64,000 nt of DNA, taken from Vibrio palustris. Lineage in GTDB: Bacteria; Pseudomonadota; Gammaproteobacteria; Enterobacterales; Vibrionaceae. Made by a program: the position numbers and the translations under genes. Of this stretch, positions 26,494 through 36,776 are shown piece after piece; positions within the stretch are counted from its first letter, which is position 1; every line of letters begins with the position of its first letter. The stretch is taken from the NCBI RefSeq assembly GCF_024346995.1, contig NZ_AP024887.1, positions 1,736,001 to 1,800,000 on the forward strand, given 5' to 3'. Under the pieces are notes generated by a model. The model made no database searches. It was given only the letters and a program-made list of their open reading frames with translations, and was not told the origin of the DNA.

Positions 26494-28083
26494 ATGGAAT
26501 TGATCTTTATTTTAGCGGCGTTCATCGCCGGACTGGTGGTAATAAAATGCCACCTTCCCCCTCTTGTAGGATTTTTAATTACTGGGTTTGCTCTGCATGC
26601 TTATGGTTACGAGTCTAATCACACCATCAATCAACTCGCCGATTTAGGGGTGACCCTTTTACTGTTTTCGATTGGTCTAAAACTTGACATTAAAACACTG
26701 CTTTCTAAAGAAATTTGGGTAAGTGCTACAGTACACAATATTCTATGCACATTAATGTTCACCCTAGGGTTACTGGCACTCAAGTTTTTAGGGCTCAATT
26801 CTTTAGCCGTTCTAAGCCTTGGGCAGTTAGTGTTAATTGGTTTTGCTTTGTCTTTTTCAAGTACCGTATTTGCCGTTAAGTCTTTACAAGAAAAAGGCGA
26901 AATGAATGCCATTTACGGGACCATTGCCATTGGCATTTTGGTGATGCAAGACATCTTTGCCGTTATTTTCCTTTCTGCATCGACGGGGAAGCTCCCAGAA
27001 TGGTATGCGGTCCTTTTATTCTTGCTTCCGTTTTTACGCCCCGTACTCTATAAGATTATGGACTGGGTGGGTCATGGCGAAATGCTGGTTTTATTTGGCA
27101 TTTTTGCAGCGTTAGTATTGGGCGGCGGCCTTTTCCAACTCGTCGGGTTAAAACCCGATCTCGGTGCGATCATTCTTGGCATGTTACTGTCTGGCCATTC
27201 CAAAACCTCTGAGCTGGCTAAATCACTGTTTAATCTTAAAGAAATGTTTTTAGTATGCTTTTTCTTAAATATTGGTTTATCGGCCGACCCCACCCTAACC
27301 GGACTATTACTTGCGCTACTTTTACTGCTCCTTCTGCCACTAAAGGGGGCGTTATACTTTTGGTTATTACACAAACACCATCTGCGTGTCAGGACTTCTT
27401 TGCTCGCCACACTGAGTTTATTCAACTACAGTGAATTCGGACTGATTGTCGCTGGTTTAGCCTTTAAAATGGGCTGGTTGCCGAATGATATTATGGTGAC
27501 TATCGCCATAGTCGTGCCTTTATCTTTTATTGTCTCAGCTCCTCTTGGTCGTCAAGGGCATGCTTTATATCAAAAAACCTCGCAATGGTTAAAACCACAA
27601 AGTATTGAACAGCTCAACCCTAAGGATGGCATTATCAATCCCGGCAATGCTCAAGTGTTGATTTTAGGCATGGGCCGTATTGGCTCTGGGGCTTATGATG
27701 AACTTCATGAACGCTATGGAAATATCTGCTTAGGTATAGAGTTAACTCCTGATGCCTCTGAGCTGCATCAATCAGAGGGGCGCAATGTCATTACTGGTGA
27801 TGCAACTGACCCTGATTTTTGGGAACGTATTTTGGTCAAAGAACACGTCAAACTGGTGCTCTTAGCCATGCCACATAACCAAGCGAATCGCGTCGCTCTC
27901 GATCTACTCAAAGAACACCAATTTAATGGCCACATTGCCGCCATTGCCGAATATAACGACCAAAAAGCAGAGCTTATCGAAGCCGGTGCTCATGCCGCTT
28001 ACAATGTATACAATGAAGCAGGAACTGGGTTTGCTCGCCACGTCTGTGAAGAGTTAAAAACCGAGTTTTCTGCTCACTCTTAG
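26494..28083 (+). CDS. Kef-type monovalent cation:proton antiporter (CPA2 family)
   Basis: 529 aa. A transmembrane exchanger domain of about 12 helices (1-370, with LADLGVTLLLFSIGLKLDI) is fused to a cytoplasmic Rossmann-type RCK/TrkA-N domain (about 383-510, VLILGMGRIGSGAYDEL). Family members exchange K+ or Na+ for H+ under nucleotide control. No KefF/KefG-type ancillary gene is adjacent, so assignment to KefB or KefC proper is not supported. It appears to stand alone. Confidence 0.85.
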   Translation: MELIFILAAFIAGLVVIKCHLPPLVGFLITGFALHAYGYESNHTINQLADLGVTLLLFSIGLKLDIKTLLSKEIWVSATVHNILCTLMFTLGLLALKFLGLNSLAVLSLGQLVLIGFALSFSSTVFAVKSLQEKGEMNAIYGTIAIGILVMQDIFAVIFLSASTGKLPEWYAVLLFLLPFLRPVLYKIMDWVGHGEMLVLFGIFAALVLGGGLFQLVGLKPDLGAIILGMLLSGHSKTSELAKSLFNLKEMFLVCFFLNIGLSADPTLTGLLLALLLLLLLPLKGALYFWLLHKHHLRVRTSLLATLSLFNYSEFGLIVAGLAFKMGWLPNDIMVTIAIVVPLSFIVSAPLGRQGHALYQKTSQWLKPQSIEQLNPKDGIINPGNAQVLILGMGRIGSGAYDELHERYGNICLGIELTPDASELHQSEGRNVITGDATDPDFWERILVKEHVKLVLLAMPHNQANRVALDLLKEHQFNGHIAAIAEYNDQKAELIEAGAHAAYNVYNEAGTGFARHVCEELKTEFSAHS

Positions 28084-28227
28084 TCCTTTCTCACCCAAAA
28101 AGGTGTCTATATGGCACCTCTTTATTCTCATAAAAGATTATCGACCTATTTATCTAACTCGTCCCTTGATTACTCAAACCGTTGCATTTAACACCAACCA
28201 ATAGAAAGTATTCACTTTTTACCTAAT

Positions 28228-28250
28228 TTAATTAAAAATTATTTAATTAA
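28228..28250. promoter_or_regulatory. A/T palindrome upstream of asnB
   Basis: Perfect 9-bp inverted repeat TTAATTAAA (28228-28236) and TTTAATTAA (28242-28250) around AATTA, 104 bases before the asnB ATG. It could be an operator or simply part of an A/T-rich promoter region. Confidence 0.35.
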
Positions 28251-28353
28251 GCTTCTCTTTTGTAAATTTGTACACAATAAGAGGTTGCTTTTTTTAATCA
28301 AAGTGGCAAATTGAAGACATAAGATTAAGTCGTATTCAAAAAAGGAAAGTTGT

Positions 28354-30018
28354 ATGTGTTCTATCTTCGGGATTCTGGATATAAAAAGTGATGCAGAGGC
28401 GCTACGTCCACTAGCCCTACAAATGTCGAAAAGACTGCGACATCGTGGCCCAGACTGGTCCGGCATTTACACAGCAGATCACGCTATTCTCGCCCACGAG
28501 CGCCTTGCTATTGTCGGCTTGAACAGCGGAGCACAGCCTCTTTATAGCCCAGATAGAAAACTTGTCCTTGCCGTTAACGGTGAAATTTATAACCACAAAG
28601 AGATTCGTGCTCGCTATGAAGGTATTTACGACTTTCAAACAGAGTCCGACTGTGAAGTCATCCTCGCACTTTATCAAGATAAAGGTGCCGACCTCATGGA
28701 AGAATTGAACGGCATCTTCGCCTTCGCACTTTACGACGAAGAGAAGGATGAATTTTTAGTAGGACGCGACCACATCGGTATTATTCCACTTTATCAAGGT
28801 CACGATGAATTGGGTAACTACTATGTCGCATCAGAAATGAAAGCACTGACCCCAGTCTGCAAAACTATCAGTGAGTTTCCTCCTGGTCATTTCTATCGTT
28901 CAGGCGATAGTGCGCCACAACGTTATTATGAACGTGATTGGTTTGAATACAGCGCTGTACAAGATAACCCATCTGATAAAGCAGAACTTAAAGAGGCCTT
29001 AGAAGCGGCAGTAAAACGCCAGCTCATGACCGATGTGCCTTACGGTGTACTGCTCTCTGGAGGGCTGGATTCTTCGATTACTTCCGCCGTTGCGAAACGT
29101 TTTGCCGCGATGCGTATTGAAGACGACGAACAATCAACCGCATGGTGGCCACAGCTGCACTCTTTTGCCGTCGGCTTGGAAGGGGCACCCGATTTAAAAG
29201 CGGCACGAGAAGTCGCGGATCAGATTGGTACTGTGCATCATGAAATGACGTATACAATTCAGGAAGGCCTCGATGCGATCCGTGATGTGATTTATCACAT
29301 TGAAACCTATGATGTCACTACCATTCGCGCGTCAACGCCTATGTTCCTAATGGGGCGTAAAATCAAAGCGATGGGGATTAAAATGGTGCTTTCAGGCGAA
29401 GGTGCTGATGAACTGTTTGGCGGTTATCTATATTTTCACAAAGCGCCCAATGCTCAAGAATTCCATGAAGAAACCGTTCGTAAGCTTTTGGCACTGAACT
29501 TATTTGATTGTGCTCGAGCCAACAAATCCCTAGCGGCTTGGGGCGTTGAAGGTCGTGTACCTTTCTTGGATAAAGAGTTTATCGATGTCGCGATGAGATT
29601 GAACCCAAAAGATAAAATGTGTGGTAATGGCAAAATAGAAAAACATATTTTACGCGAATGCTTTGAAGACTATCTACCATCATCTATCGCTTGGCGCCAG
29701 AAAGAACAATTCTCTGATGGTGTTGGTTATGGCTGGATTGATACTCTAAAGTCACAGGCAGAAGAAAAAGTCTCGGATCAAAAAATGGAAGCCGCTGCTT
29801 TCCGTTTCCCATACAACACACCGACGACAAAAGAAGCCTACCTGTACCGCGAGATTTTTGAAGAGTTATTCCCTCTAGAATCTGCTGCTCGCTGTGTGCC
29901 GGGGGGGCCATCAGTAGCATGTTCAAGTGCTAAAGCAGTCGAATGGGATGAATCCTTCAAAAACTGTATTGATCCATCAGGTCGTGCAGTACAAAACGTA
30001 CATAACGAAGCTTATTAA
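28354..30018 (+). CDS. asnB: Asparagine synthase B (glutamine-hydrolysing)
   Basis: Makes asparagine from aspartate, ATP and glutamine. 554 aa. The glutaminase domain starts MCSIFGILD with nucleophile Cys2, and the synthetase domain has the PP-loop LLSGGLDSSITSAV (about residues 232-245). An AAAGGAAAG ribosome binding site precedes the ATG. The 270 bases upstream have no gene. It converges on rfaH at a shared terminator. Confidence 0.98.
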   Translation: MCSIFGILDIKSDAEALRPLALQMSKRLRHRGPDWSGIYTADHAILAHERLAIVGLNSGAQPLYSPDRKLVLAVNGEIYNHKEIRARYEGIYDFQTESDCEVILALYQDKGADLMEELNGIFAFALYDEEKDEFLVGRDHIGIIPLYQGHDELGNYYVASEMKALTPVCKTISEFPPGHFYRSGDSAPQRYYERDWFEYSAVQDNPSDKAELKEALEAAVKRQLMTDVPYGVLLSGGLDSSITSAVAKRFAAMRIEDDEQSTAWWPQLHSFAVGLEGAPDLKAAREVADQIGTVHHEMTYTIQEGLDAIRDVIYHIETYDVTTIRASTPMFLMGRKIKAMGIKMVLSGEGADELFGGYLYFHKAPNAQEFHEETVRKLLALNLFDCARANKSLAAWGVEGRVPFLDKEFIDVAMRLNPKDKMCGNGKIEKHILRECFEDYLPSSIAWRQKEQFSDGVGYGWIDTLKSQAEEKVSDQKMEAAAFRFPYNTPTTKEAYLYREIFEELFPLESAARCVPGGPSVACSSAKAVEWDESFKNCIDPSGRAVQNVHNEAY

Positions 30019-30040
30019 GTGGTTGTTTACGTTTAAAACC

Positions 30041-30070
30041 AAAAAAGGGGCATATCCATGCCCCTTTTTA
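30041..30070. terminator. Bidirectional terminator between asnB and rfaH
   Basis: A 12-bp perfect stem AAAAAGGGGCAT / ATGCCCCTTTTT (30042-30053 with 30058-30069), loop ATCC, with U-runs possible in both directions. Confidence 0.93.
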
Positions 30071-30090
30071 TTACTATTCATAGGATCGAT

Positions 30091-30597
30091 TTAGCACTTC
30101 TCGGTTAACGGTAAATTTTTATTATCGATACTCAATTCAACGTTTTGATTAATCATTTTTACGAGCATAATCGAACGCATCTCACCATCTGGCTCTTGAT
30201 ATACCGCTTCAATTCCCGCAAATTGCCCACCGGTGATTTCCATGGGATCGCCTTTTTTAGGCCCCTGTTTTCTCACTACCAACAATTCTTGCTCTTCTAG
30301 CGATTTTAAATCTGAGATCAACTGTTCATTAATACATTTCGGTTGTGCGCCAAACCGAACAAAATCAACCACACCTCGTGTAGATCGAATAGTAGTAAAA
30401 CTGGGCCCCTGCGCTACGTCAAAACAAATAAAAACATAAGAAGGAAAAAGCGGCTCTTTTACAGACTGACGCTTATTTCTCACCACTTTCTCTACGACTA
30501 CCTCAGGGTAGTAACATTCGACCCCTTGGTTTTCTAGATGTAACTTAGCCCGCGGCTGTTCGCCTCTTTTACAATATAAAAGATACCAAGATTTCAT
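30091..30597 (-). CDS. rfaH: RfaH, transcription antitermination factor
   Basis: NusG paralogue recruited to RNA polymerase at ops elements. It suppresses Rho termination and links transcription to translation of long LPS, capsule or secretion operons. 168 aa: an NGN domain (about 1-100, WYLLYCKRGEQPRA, EPLFPSYVFICFD) and a short C-terminal KOW-type domain (about 115-162). No ops element was found in this window, so its targets lie elsewhere. Confidence 0.94.
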   Translation of the reverse strand: MKSWYLLYCKRGEQPRAKLHLENQGVECYYPEVVVEKVVRNKRQSVKEPLFPSYVFICFDVAQGPSFTTIRSTRGVVDFVRFGAQPKCINEQLISDLKSLEEQELLVVRKQGPKKGDPMEITGGQFAGIEAVYQEPDGEMRSIMLVKMINQNVELSIDNKNLPLTEKC

Positions 30598-30758
30598 AAG
30601 CCCAACCTATATCTGACGATTATAATTTTTTCTAAATCCTAACACATTTCATCAATAATTTGATATGGCAACCATGTCGTTGCAGTATGCTCAATCATGC
30701 CGCTGCCAAAGCACCTAAATAGATCTGCATCACATAAATAAAAGCAACAATGTTATTT

Positions 30759-30777
30759 GTGCAAAATAATTTTGCAC
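30759..30777. promoter_or_regulatory. 19-bp perfect palindrome, probable operator
   Basis: GTGCAAAATAATTTTGCAC has 9-bp arms that are exact inverted complements around a single A. It lies 162 bases from rfaH and 255 bases from the transporter start. No regulator was recognised. Confidence 0.55.
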
Positions 30778-30957
30778 TTCATCACTTAAAATTAATTTTC
30801 CATATAACATTATGATTACCATAAAAAATAGTATTTTAGTTTAAAAAACTAAACACCAAACCTATTGCGAGTAAAAAGCCTATTCTGTATATGTATGCAT
30901 GGAATAAAAAACTTTAAATAACACAAATAATAGTTAAAATATTCTCATACAATTTTC

Positions 30958-30985
30958 GGGCGACAATCTCACTTATGAGACGCCC
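30958..30985 (+). promoter_or_regulatory. Bulged hairpin in the transporter leader
   Basis: GGGCG (30958-30962) pairs with CGCCC (30981-30985). The inner stem TCTCA/TGAGA has loop CTTA, and a 4-base bulge ACAA lies on one side. It lies 46 bases before the start codon and is followed by AATTTTAG. It could be an attenuator or a translational control element. Confidence 0.4.
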
Positions 30986-31031
30986 AATTTTAGTGCATTA
31001 CACCCCTTTAAAGGAATTTACAGGAATTTTT

Positions 31032-32519
31032 ATGTCTGACTTGAATGTGTTCAAGCAACCTAAGTCGTTCTACCTCATTTTCTCTATCGAATTTTGGGAA
31101 CGCTTTGGTTTTTATGGGATGCAAGCCATCCTGACCGTTTATTTGGTTAAAATTATGGGAATGAATGAATCTGATTCATTTGTTCTTTTTGGTGCCTTTT
31201 CTGCCCTCATCTACGGCTTTGTTGCAGCAGGCGGCTGGATCGGAGACAAAGTGATCGGTACCAAGCGAGCAGTTACGCTTGGGGCGATTGTCATGATGGT
31301 CGGGTATACTCTATTAGGGCTGTCAACCGCCGGCCAAGATATCGGTGGTCCCACACTAATTTATATCGCGATGGGGTTCATTACGGTGGGTAATGGTTTA
31401 TTTAAAGCCAACCCATCAAGTTTGCTCGCTAAAGTGTATGATGACAACGATCCTCGTCTTGATGGTGCCTTCACACTTTACTATATGGCGATTAACGTCG
31501 GCTCTCTTATCTCTATGATTTTAAGCCCACTCGTGGCTCAGAAATTAGGCTATGGGTTAGCCTTTGGTATGAGTGCGGTTGGTCTATTGATCACGGCGTT
31601 AAATTTCTTAGCATGCTTAAAAATGCTCAAATCCGTCGGCTCTCCTGCTGACTTAGCCCCGGTTAAAAAACGCAATCTTATGATTGTTATTGTAGGCTCG
31701 GTCATCGCGAGTCTTGTGTGCTCTTACCTATTGCAACACTTAATGCTTGCCCATGGTATTTTAGTCGTTGCTGGCTTAAGCATTCTATTCTTCTACTTTA
31801 AAGAAGCATTTGCGTTAACGGGTATTGAGCGTAAGAAAATGATTGTTGCTTTCATTCTTATGCTGCAAGGTGTTGTATTCTTCGTTCTGTACTTCCAAAT
31901 GCCGACGTCATTGAACTTCTTCGCTATTCACAATGTTAGCCACTCAATACTTGGTTTTGCCGCAGAGCCTGAACAATTCCAAGCCTTGAACCCTTTCTGG
32001 ATCATGGTCGCTAGCCCTGTGCTCGCTATTTTGTATGGTAAAGTTGGTGAACGTCTGTCAATGCCTTATAAGTTTGCCACCGGTATGGTGCTGTGCGCGT
32101 TGTCGTTCCTCGTGCTTTCTTGGGGGAGTCATTTTGCCAACGCTCAAGGCATCATCAGCTCAAACTGGTTAGTCGCAAGCTACTTCTTCCAATCTATCGG
32201 CGAGTTACTTGTCTCTGGCCTTGGTCTTGCTATGGTTGCACAGTTAGTTCCACAACGCATGATGGGCTTTGCGATGGGAATGTGGTTCCTAACATCAGCG
32301 ACAGCCGCTGTTATCGCGGGTTGGGTGGCAAGCCTGACATCTGCACCTAAAGGTATTTCTGATGCGCATGCCTCATTGGCAATTTATAGCGATATCTTTG
32401 GCAAGATTGGTTACACCACCGCAGCTATTGCTGTGTTTACCTTTATCATTGCCCCCAAGCTGACCAAGATCGCTCGCGGTGGCAATGCTCCGGCAATGAA
32501 AGAAGCAACAGCATCATAA
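31032..32519 (+). CDS. Proton-dependent oligopeptide transporter (POT/PTR family)
   Basis: Di/tripeptide:H+ symporter of the Dtp type. 495 aa from the ATG at 31032, which has AGGAATTTT just before it. The 19 additional upstream codons are not family-like and would run through the hairpin. The POT signature ExxERFG appears as EFWERFGFYGMQ at the first helix, and there are about 14 membrane segments. A terminator follows at 32549. Which Dtp subgroup it belongs to cannot be decided by eye. Confidence 0.92.
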   Translation: MSDLNVFKQPKSFYLIFSIEFWERFGFYGMQAILTVYLVKIMGMNESDSFVLFGAFSALIYGFVAAGGWIGDKVIGTKRAVTLGAIVMMVGYTLLGLSTAGQDIGGPTLIYIAMGFITVGNGLFKANPSSLLAKVYDDNDPRLDGAFTLYYMAINVGSLISMILSPLVAQKLGYGLAFGMSAVGLLITALNFLACLKMLKSVGSPADLAPVKKRNLMIVIVGSVIASLVCSYLLQHLMLAHGILVVAGLSILFFYFKEAFALTGIERKKMIVAFILMLQGVVFFVLYFQMPTSLNFFAIHNVSHSILGFAAEPEQFQALNPFWIMVASPVLAILYGKVGERLSMPYKFATGMVLCALSFLVLSWGSHFANAQGIISSNWLVASYFFQSIGELLVSGLGLAMVAQLVPQRMMGFAMGMWFLTSATAAVIAGWVASLTSAPKGISDAHASLAIYSDIFGKIGYTTAAIAVFTFIIAPKLTKIARGGNAPAMKEATAS

Positions 32520-32548
32520 ACCTCTTTCTCGTTACTAGAGCCGTTAAT

Positions 32549-32577
32549 AAAAAACCTCGCCAAAGCGAGGTTTTTTT
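32549..32577. terminator. Terminator after the peptide transporter
   Basis: Stem AAAAACCTCGC / GCGAGGTTTTT, loop CAAA, and a seven-base T-run. It also lies between convergent genes, downstream of hemH. Confidence 0.92.
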
Positions 32578-32599
32578 ATCGTGGTCGTAGTGCTAACAC

Positions 32600-33571
32600 T
32601 TATTCTGGCTGCAAGTATGGACTAACAATCGCCGACATCATATCAATATGCGCATCACTATCATTCAAACACGAAATATACCGGAAGTGTTGTCCACCCG
32701 CATGCATGAAGATTTCTTTATTTTGTTCCTGAATTTCTTCTAAGGTTTCTAAGCAATCACTTGAAAACCCAGGACAGAAAACATCAATATTTTTAAGATC
32801 TTGTGCTGGCAGCTTCTCTAATGTCTTATCCGTATAAGGCTGTAACCACTCTTCACGCCCAAACCGAGATTGATACGTCATCATGATCTGTTCTGACCCC
32901 AATCCCAACTCTTCTTTAAGTAACTCAGTCGTCCGTAAGCAATGAAATGGGTATACATCACCATTATCTGCATAGCGCTTAGGAATGCCATGGAAAGAAC
33001 ACAGCAACGATTGTCCCTGACCTTGAGTTTTCCAAGCATCGCGGACTTGATTAGCCAGTGCTTTAATATAAGCCGGATGATCATGATAATCGCGAATGAA
33101 GGTCAGCTCAGGTACCACTGGCATCGATTTTAAACTCTTTGCCACTTGGTCAAATACCGCTGCATTGGTCGATGAAGAGTATTGCGGATAAAGCGGTAAC
33201 ACTATAATGCGTTCTACGCCCTGTCCTTGTAGCTCTTTTAGACCGTGGGTCATACTAGGTTGACCATAGTTCATGCCGAGCGCGACGGGAATGGATAAAC
33301 GCTCCTGTAGCTTAGAACGTTGACGTTTTGAGTACACCATAAGAGGTGACCCTTCGTCCATCCAAATGGATTGATAAAGCTTAGCAACACGTGGAGAGCG
33401 AATAGGTAGAATGATGCCATGTAGTAACGGACACCAGAGCCAGCGACTTAAATCAACGACGCGTTTGTCGTGAAGAAATTCCCCTAAGAAACGTTTTACA
33501 GCAGGTCCTGTTGGTTCATCAGGCGTGCCTAAATTCACCAGCAAAACGCCGACTTTTTTATTGTTATCCAT
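32600..33571 (-). CDS. hemH: Ferrochelatase
   Basis: Inserts Fe2+ into protoporphyrin IX, the last step of haem synthesis. 323 aa. Conserved regions are [19 protein letters not shown] at the N terminus, the catalytic-histidine block [12 protein letters not shown] and [14 protein letters not shown] near the C terminus. It lies downstream of adk, from which it is separated by a terminator. Confidence 0.97.
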   Translation of the reverse strand: MDNNKKVGVLLVNLGTPDEPTGPAVKRFLGEFLHDKRVVDLSRWLWCPLLHGIILPIRSPRVAKLYQSIWMDEGSPLMVYSKRQRSKLQERLSIPVALGMNYGQPSMTHGLKELQGQGVERIIVLPLYPQYSSSTNAAVFDQVAKSLKSMPVVPELTFIRDYHDHPAYIKALANQVRDAWKTQGQGQSLLCSFHGIPKRYADNGDVYPFHCLRTTELLKEELGLGSEQIMMTYQSRFGREEWLQPYTDKTLEKLPAQDLKNIDVFCPGFSSDCLETLEEIQEQNKEIFMHAGGQHFRYISCLNDSDAHIDMMSAIVSPYLQPE

Positions 33572-33632
33572 ATTGTCCTTCTACGCTGGTTCAATACAAG
33601 TGAACGTATATATTACCGCACTATACACCGAT

Positions 33633-33659
33633 AAAAAAAGCGACCATCAGGTCGCTTTT
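33633..33659 (-). terminator. adk terminator
   Basis: Ten-bp stem AAAAGCGACC / GGTCGCTTTT, loop ATCA. On the minus strand the U-run is seven bases. Confidence 0.9.
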
Positions 33660-33684
33660 AAATTAACACATTTACAGCAAGTGA

Positions 33685-34356
<672 letters not shown>

Positions 34357-34555
34357 TTATACCAAAGCTCACTGCGTTTATACGATAAAACTCGGTATAA
34401 AAAGAGCTCCGCTCTTGACCGTGCATGGGAATTCACGGGTTCGTCATGAACTTCTAGGCGGTGATTCTATCATAGAAAACCAGCGAAAATGAGGCATCTC
34501 ATAGAAAAAACCACCCAAAAGCGGTAAATAATCACTCTTATATTTGCATAGTGCA

Positions 34556-34585
34556 AAAAAAGCCCGCGCTAACGCGAGCTTTTTA
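34556..34585 (-). terminator. htpG terminator
   Basis: Stem with A/U ends: AAAAAGC and CGCG arms pair with CGCG and GCTTTTT around CTAA, with one mismatch (C opposite A). It lies directly after htpG on the minus strand. Confidence 0.85.
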
Positions 34586-34601
34586 TACTCATTAATACTG
34601 A

Positions 34602-36503
34602 CTATTTACCGAGCAACTGGTTTACCGCAGTTAAGAACTGAGATGGGTCTTCCATTGCGCCGCGCTCTGCCAGCATAGCTTGGCCAAGTAGCACTTCAAC
34701 CCAACGACCAAACGCTTCTTCGTCTGGTTCATCTGCCATACGCGTCACCATTGCATGGTCTGGGTTTAGCTCGAGAATGTATTTCACTTCTGGCGCAGCC
34801 TGACCTGCCGCTTCAAGTAACTTCGCCATTTGTGTGCCCATTTCCATGTCGTCAGTCACCACAACCGCTGGTGTATTTGCCAGCTTAAAGGTCGTACGCA
34901 CTTCTTTGACGCGATCACCTAAATAAGTTTGCGCGCGTTCAACCACATTTTTGAACTCTTCTTGTGTTTCTTTACGCTTTTCTTGTTCAGCTTCATCTTC
35001 AAACTGACTTAAATCTAAGCCCGCTTTGGTGATGGATTGGAATTGCTTACCATCAAACTCATTTAAGTAGTTCATCAAGAATTCATCGATGCGATCATAC
35101 ATCAAGACGACTTCAATACCTTTTGACTTAAACTGCTCCAAGTGCGGGCTGTGTTTCGCAGCAGTATAGCTATCTGCGGTAAGGTAGTAGATCTTATCTT
35201 GACCTTCTTTCATGCGCGAAACGTAATCCGCGAGAGAAACCGTCTGCTCTTCTGTGTCGGTATGAGTGGTTGCAAAGCGCAGTAGATTCGCAATCTTCTC
35301 TTTATTTGAGAAATCTTCTGCTGGCCCTTCTTTAATCACTAAGCCAAATTCTTTCCAAAACGCTTGATATTTCTCTTCATCATTTTTCGCCAAACGCTCA
35401 AGCATGGTTAGTACACGTTTAGTACATGCACTACGCAGTGACTGTGTCACTTTATTATCTTGTAATAGTTCACGAGAGACATTCAATGGCAGATCATTTG
35501 AATCTATCAAACCACGCACAAAGCGCAAGTAAGATGGCATAAACTGCGCGGCATCATCCATGATAAATACACGTTGTACATAGAGTTTCAGCCCATGCTT
35601 ATGATCACGGTTAAACATATCCCATGGCGCTTTTGATGGAATGTACAACAAGCTGGTGTAATCGTTTTTACCTTCAACTTTGTTGTGGCTCCACGTTAGT
35701 GGATCGGCAAAGTCGTTGCTGATGTGTTTATAAAATTCTTGGTATTCTTCTTCCGACACGTCTGATTTTGCACGCGTCCATAACGCCTGTGCTTTGTTGA
35801 CTTGTTCCCATTTAGTCTCATCAGTATCGTTACCTTCTTCATCTTTTTCAGGTGTTTGTAGATAAACAGGGATACTAATGTGATCAGAGTATTTAGAAAT
35901 AACGTCGCGTAAGCGCCATTCAGAAAGGAATTCTTTACCTTCTTCACGAAGGTGCAAAATAATGTCAGTACCGCGAGATTGTTTACTCACGGTCGCGATG
36001 GTGTATTCACCTTCACCCTCTGAGTGCCACTCTACGCCTTCATCAACATCAGCATCCGCTGCACGAGTGCGAACCGTCACACTATCGGCAACAATAAATG
36101 CTGAATAGAAGCCAACACCAAACTGACCGATCAGTTGCGAATCTTTATTTTGTTCTTCTGATAATTTTTCGAAAAAGTCAGCAGTGCCAGATTTCGCAAT
36201 CGTACCTAAGTTTTCAATGACATCTTCGCGGGTCATACCAATACCATTATCGGAAACGGTGATGGTATTCGAGTCAGCATCAAAAGATAATTTCACACCA
36301 AGTTCAGCATCGCCCTGATATAAAGCGGTATTAGAAAGTGCCCGAAAACGTAATTTATCAGCCGCATCAGATGCGTTTGAAATCAATTCACGCAAAAAGA
36401 TCTCTTTGTTTGAATACAAAGAGTGAATCATGAGGTGAAGTAACTGTTTTACTTCTGACTGAAAACCACGAGTTTCTTTATTTGCTGTTGCAGTTTCGCT
36501 CAT
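34602..36503 (-). CDS. htpG: HtpG, Hsp90-family molecular chaperone
   Basis: ATP-dependent cytosolic chaperone. 633 aa. The GHKL ATPase domain contains [15 protein letters not shown], the DNGIGM motif and the [15 protein letters not shown] motif. The middle and dimerisation domains follow, without the eukaryotic MEEVD tail. A sigma-32-type promoter lies upstream. It is divergent from toxR across 273 bases. Confidence 0.98.
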   Translation of the reverse strand: MSETATANKETRGFQSEVKQLLHLMIHSLYSNKEIFLRELISNASDAADKLRFRALSNTALYQGDAELGVKLSFDADSNTITVSDNGIGMTREDVIENLGTIAKSGTADFFEKLSEEQNKDSQLIGQFGVGFYSAFIVADSVTVRTRAADADVDEGVEWHSEGEGEYTIATVSKQSRGTDIILHLREEGKEFLSEWRLRDVISKYSDHISIPVYLQTPEKDEEGNDTDETKWEQVNKAQALWTRAKSDVSEEEYQEFYKHISNDFADPLTWSHNKVEGKNDYTSLLYIPSKAPWDMFNRDHKHGLKLYVQRVFIMDDAAQFMPSYLRFVRGLIDSNDLPLNVSRELLQDNKVTQSLRSACTKRVLTMLERLAKNDEEKYQAFWKEFGLVIKEGPAEDFSNKEKIANLLRFATTHTDTEEQTVSLADYVSRMKEGQDKIYYLTADSYTAAKHSPHLEQFKSKGIEVVLMYDRIDEFLMNYLNEFDGKQFQSITKAGLDLSQFEDEAEQEKRKETQEEFKNVVERAQTYLGDRVKEVRTTFKLANTPAVVVTDDMEMGTQMAKLLEAAGQAAPEVKYILELNPDHAMVTRMADEPDEEAFGRWVEVLLGQAMLAERGAMEDPSQFLTAVNQLLGK

Positions 36504-36576
36504 AATTGCTCCATTACTTCATAAACACATTGCAGTGTTCCACCAAAGAACACAGCAGGTTAAGGACTGTTCCTAT

Positions 36577-36604
36577 ACATGAGGCTTAACCCTCTAAATT
36601 CAAG
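36577..36604 (-). promoter_or_regulatory. Sigma-32 heat-shock promoter of htpG
   Basis: On the minus strand CTTGAA (36604-36599) and CCTCATGT (36584-36577) are spaced by 14 bases, close to the RpoH consensus CTTGAA-N13-15-CCCCATNT. It lies 74 bases before the htpG start. Confidence 0.82.
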
Positions 36605-36683
36605 TCTACCGTTCAATAAATTGATAAAATTTCTTTATACCACATAAGTTTCTGTATAATTTTTTATAAAGGAAGCTAAAAAA

Positions 36684-36741
36684 TGCTATAGTCTTAACTC
36701 ATAATTAACTCATTGACATGGATTATCCCTCTGGATAAAAA
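36684..36741 (+). promoter_or_regulatory. Candidate toxR promoters
   Basis: Two possibilities in the right place: an extended -10 TGCTATAGT at 36684-36692, and TTGACA at 36713-36718 with a weak TAAAAA 17 bases later. The first has the better -10, the second the better -35. They cannot be separated from sequence alone. Confidence 0.4.
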
Positions 36742-36776
36742 GTCAAAAAATCTAATACTTATAAAAGAAGATATCG

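Larger units (their letters stand above)
30598..31031. other. Gene-free region between rfaH and the peptide transporter (434 bp)
   Basis: A/T-rich leader between divergent genes. It contains a 19-bp perfect palindrome (30759) and a nested hairpin (30958). No ORF with a credible start was found. Confidence 0.75.

Noticed and set aside
28111..28191. 26-codon ORF after the Kef-type antiporter
   Set aside because: It lies in the terminator-like sequence after the gene, with no ribosome binding site and no recognisable pattern.
30666..30684. Possible sigma-54 promoter (TGGCA then TTGCA)
   Set aside because: The spacing between the GG and GC elements is three bases too long for sigma-54.
30885..30900. 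LexA-like sequence CTGTATATGTATGCAT
   Set aside because: It lacks the essential CAG end of the SOS box and has three mismatches. The adjacent genes are not SOS genes.
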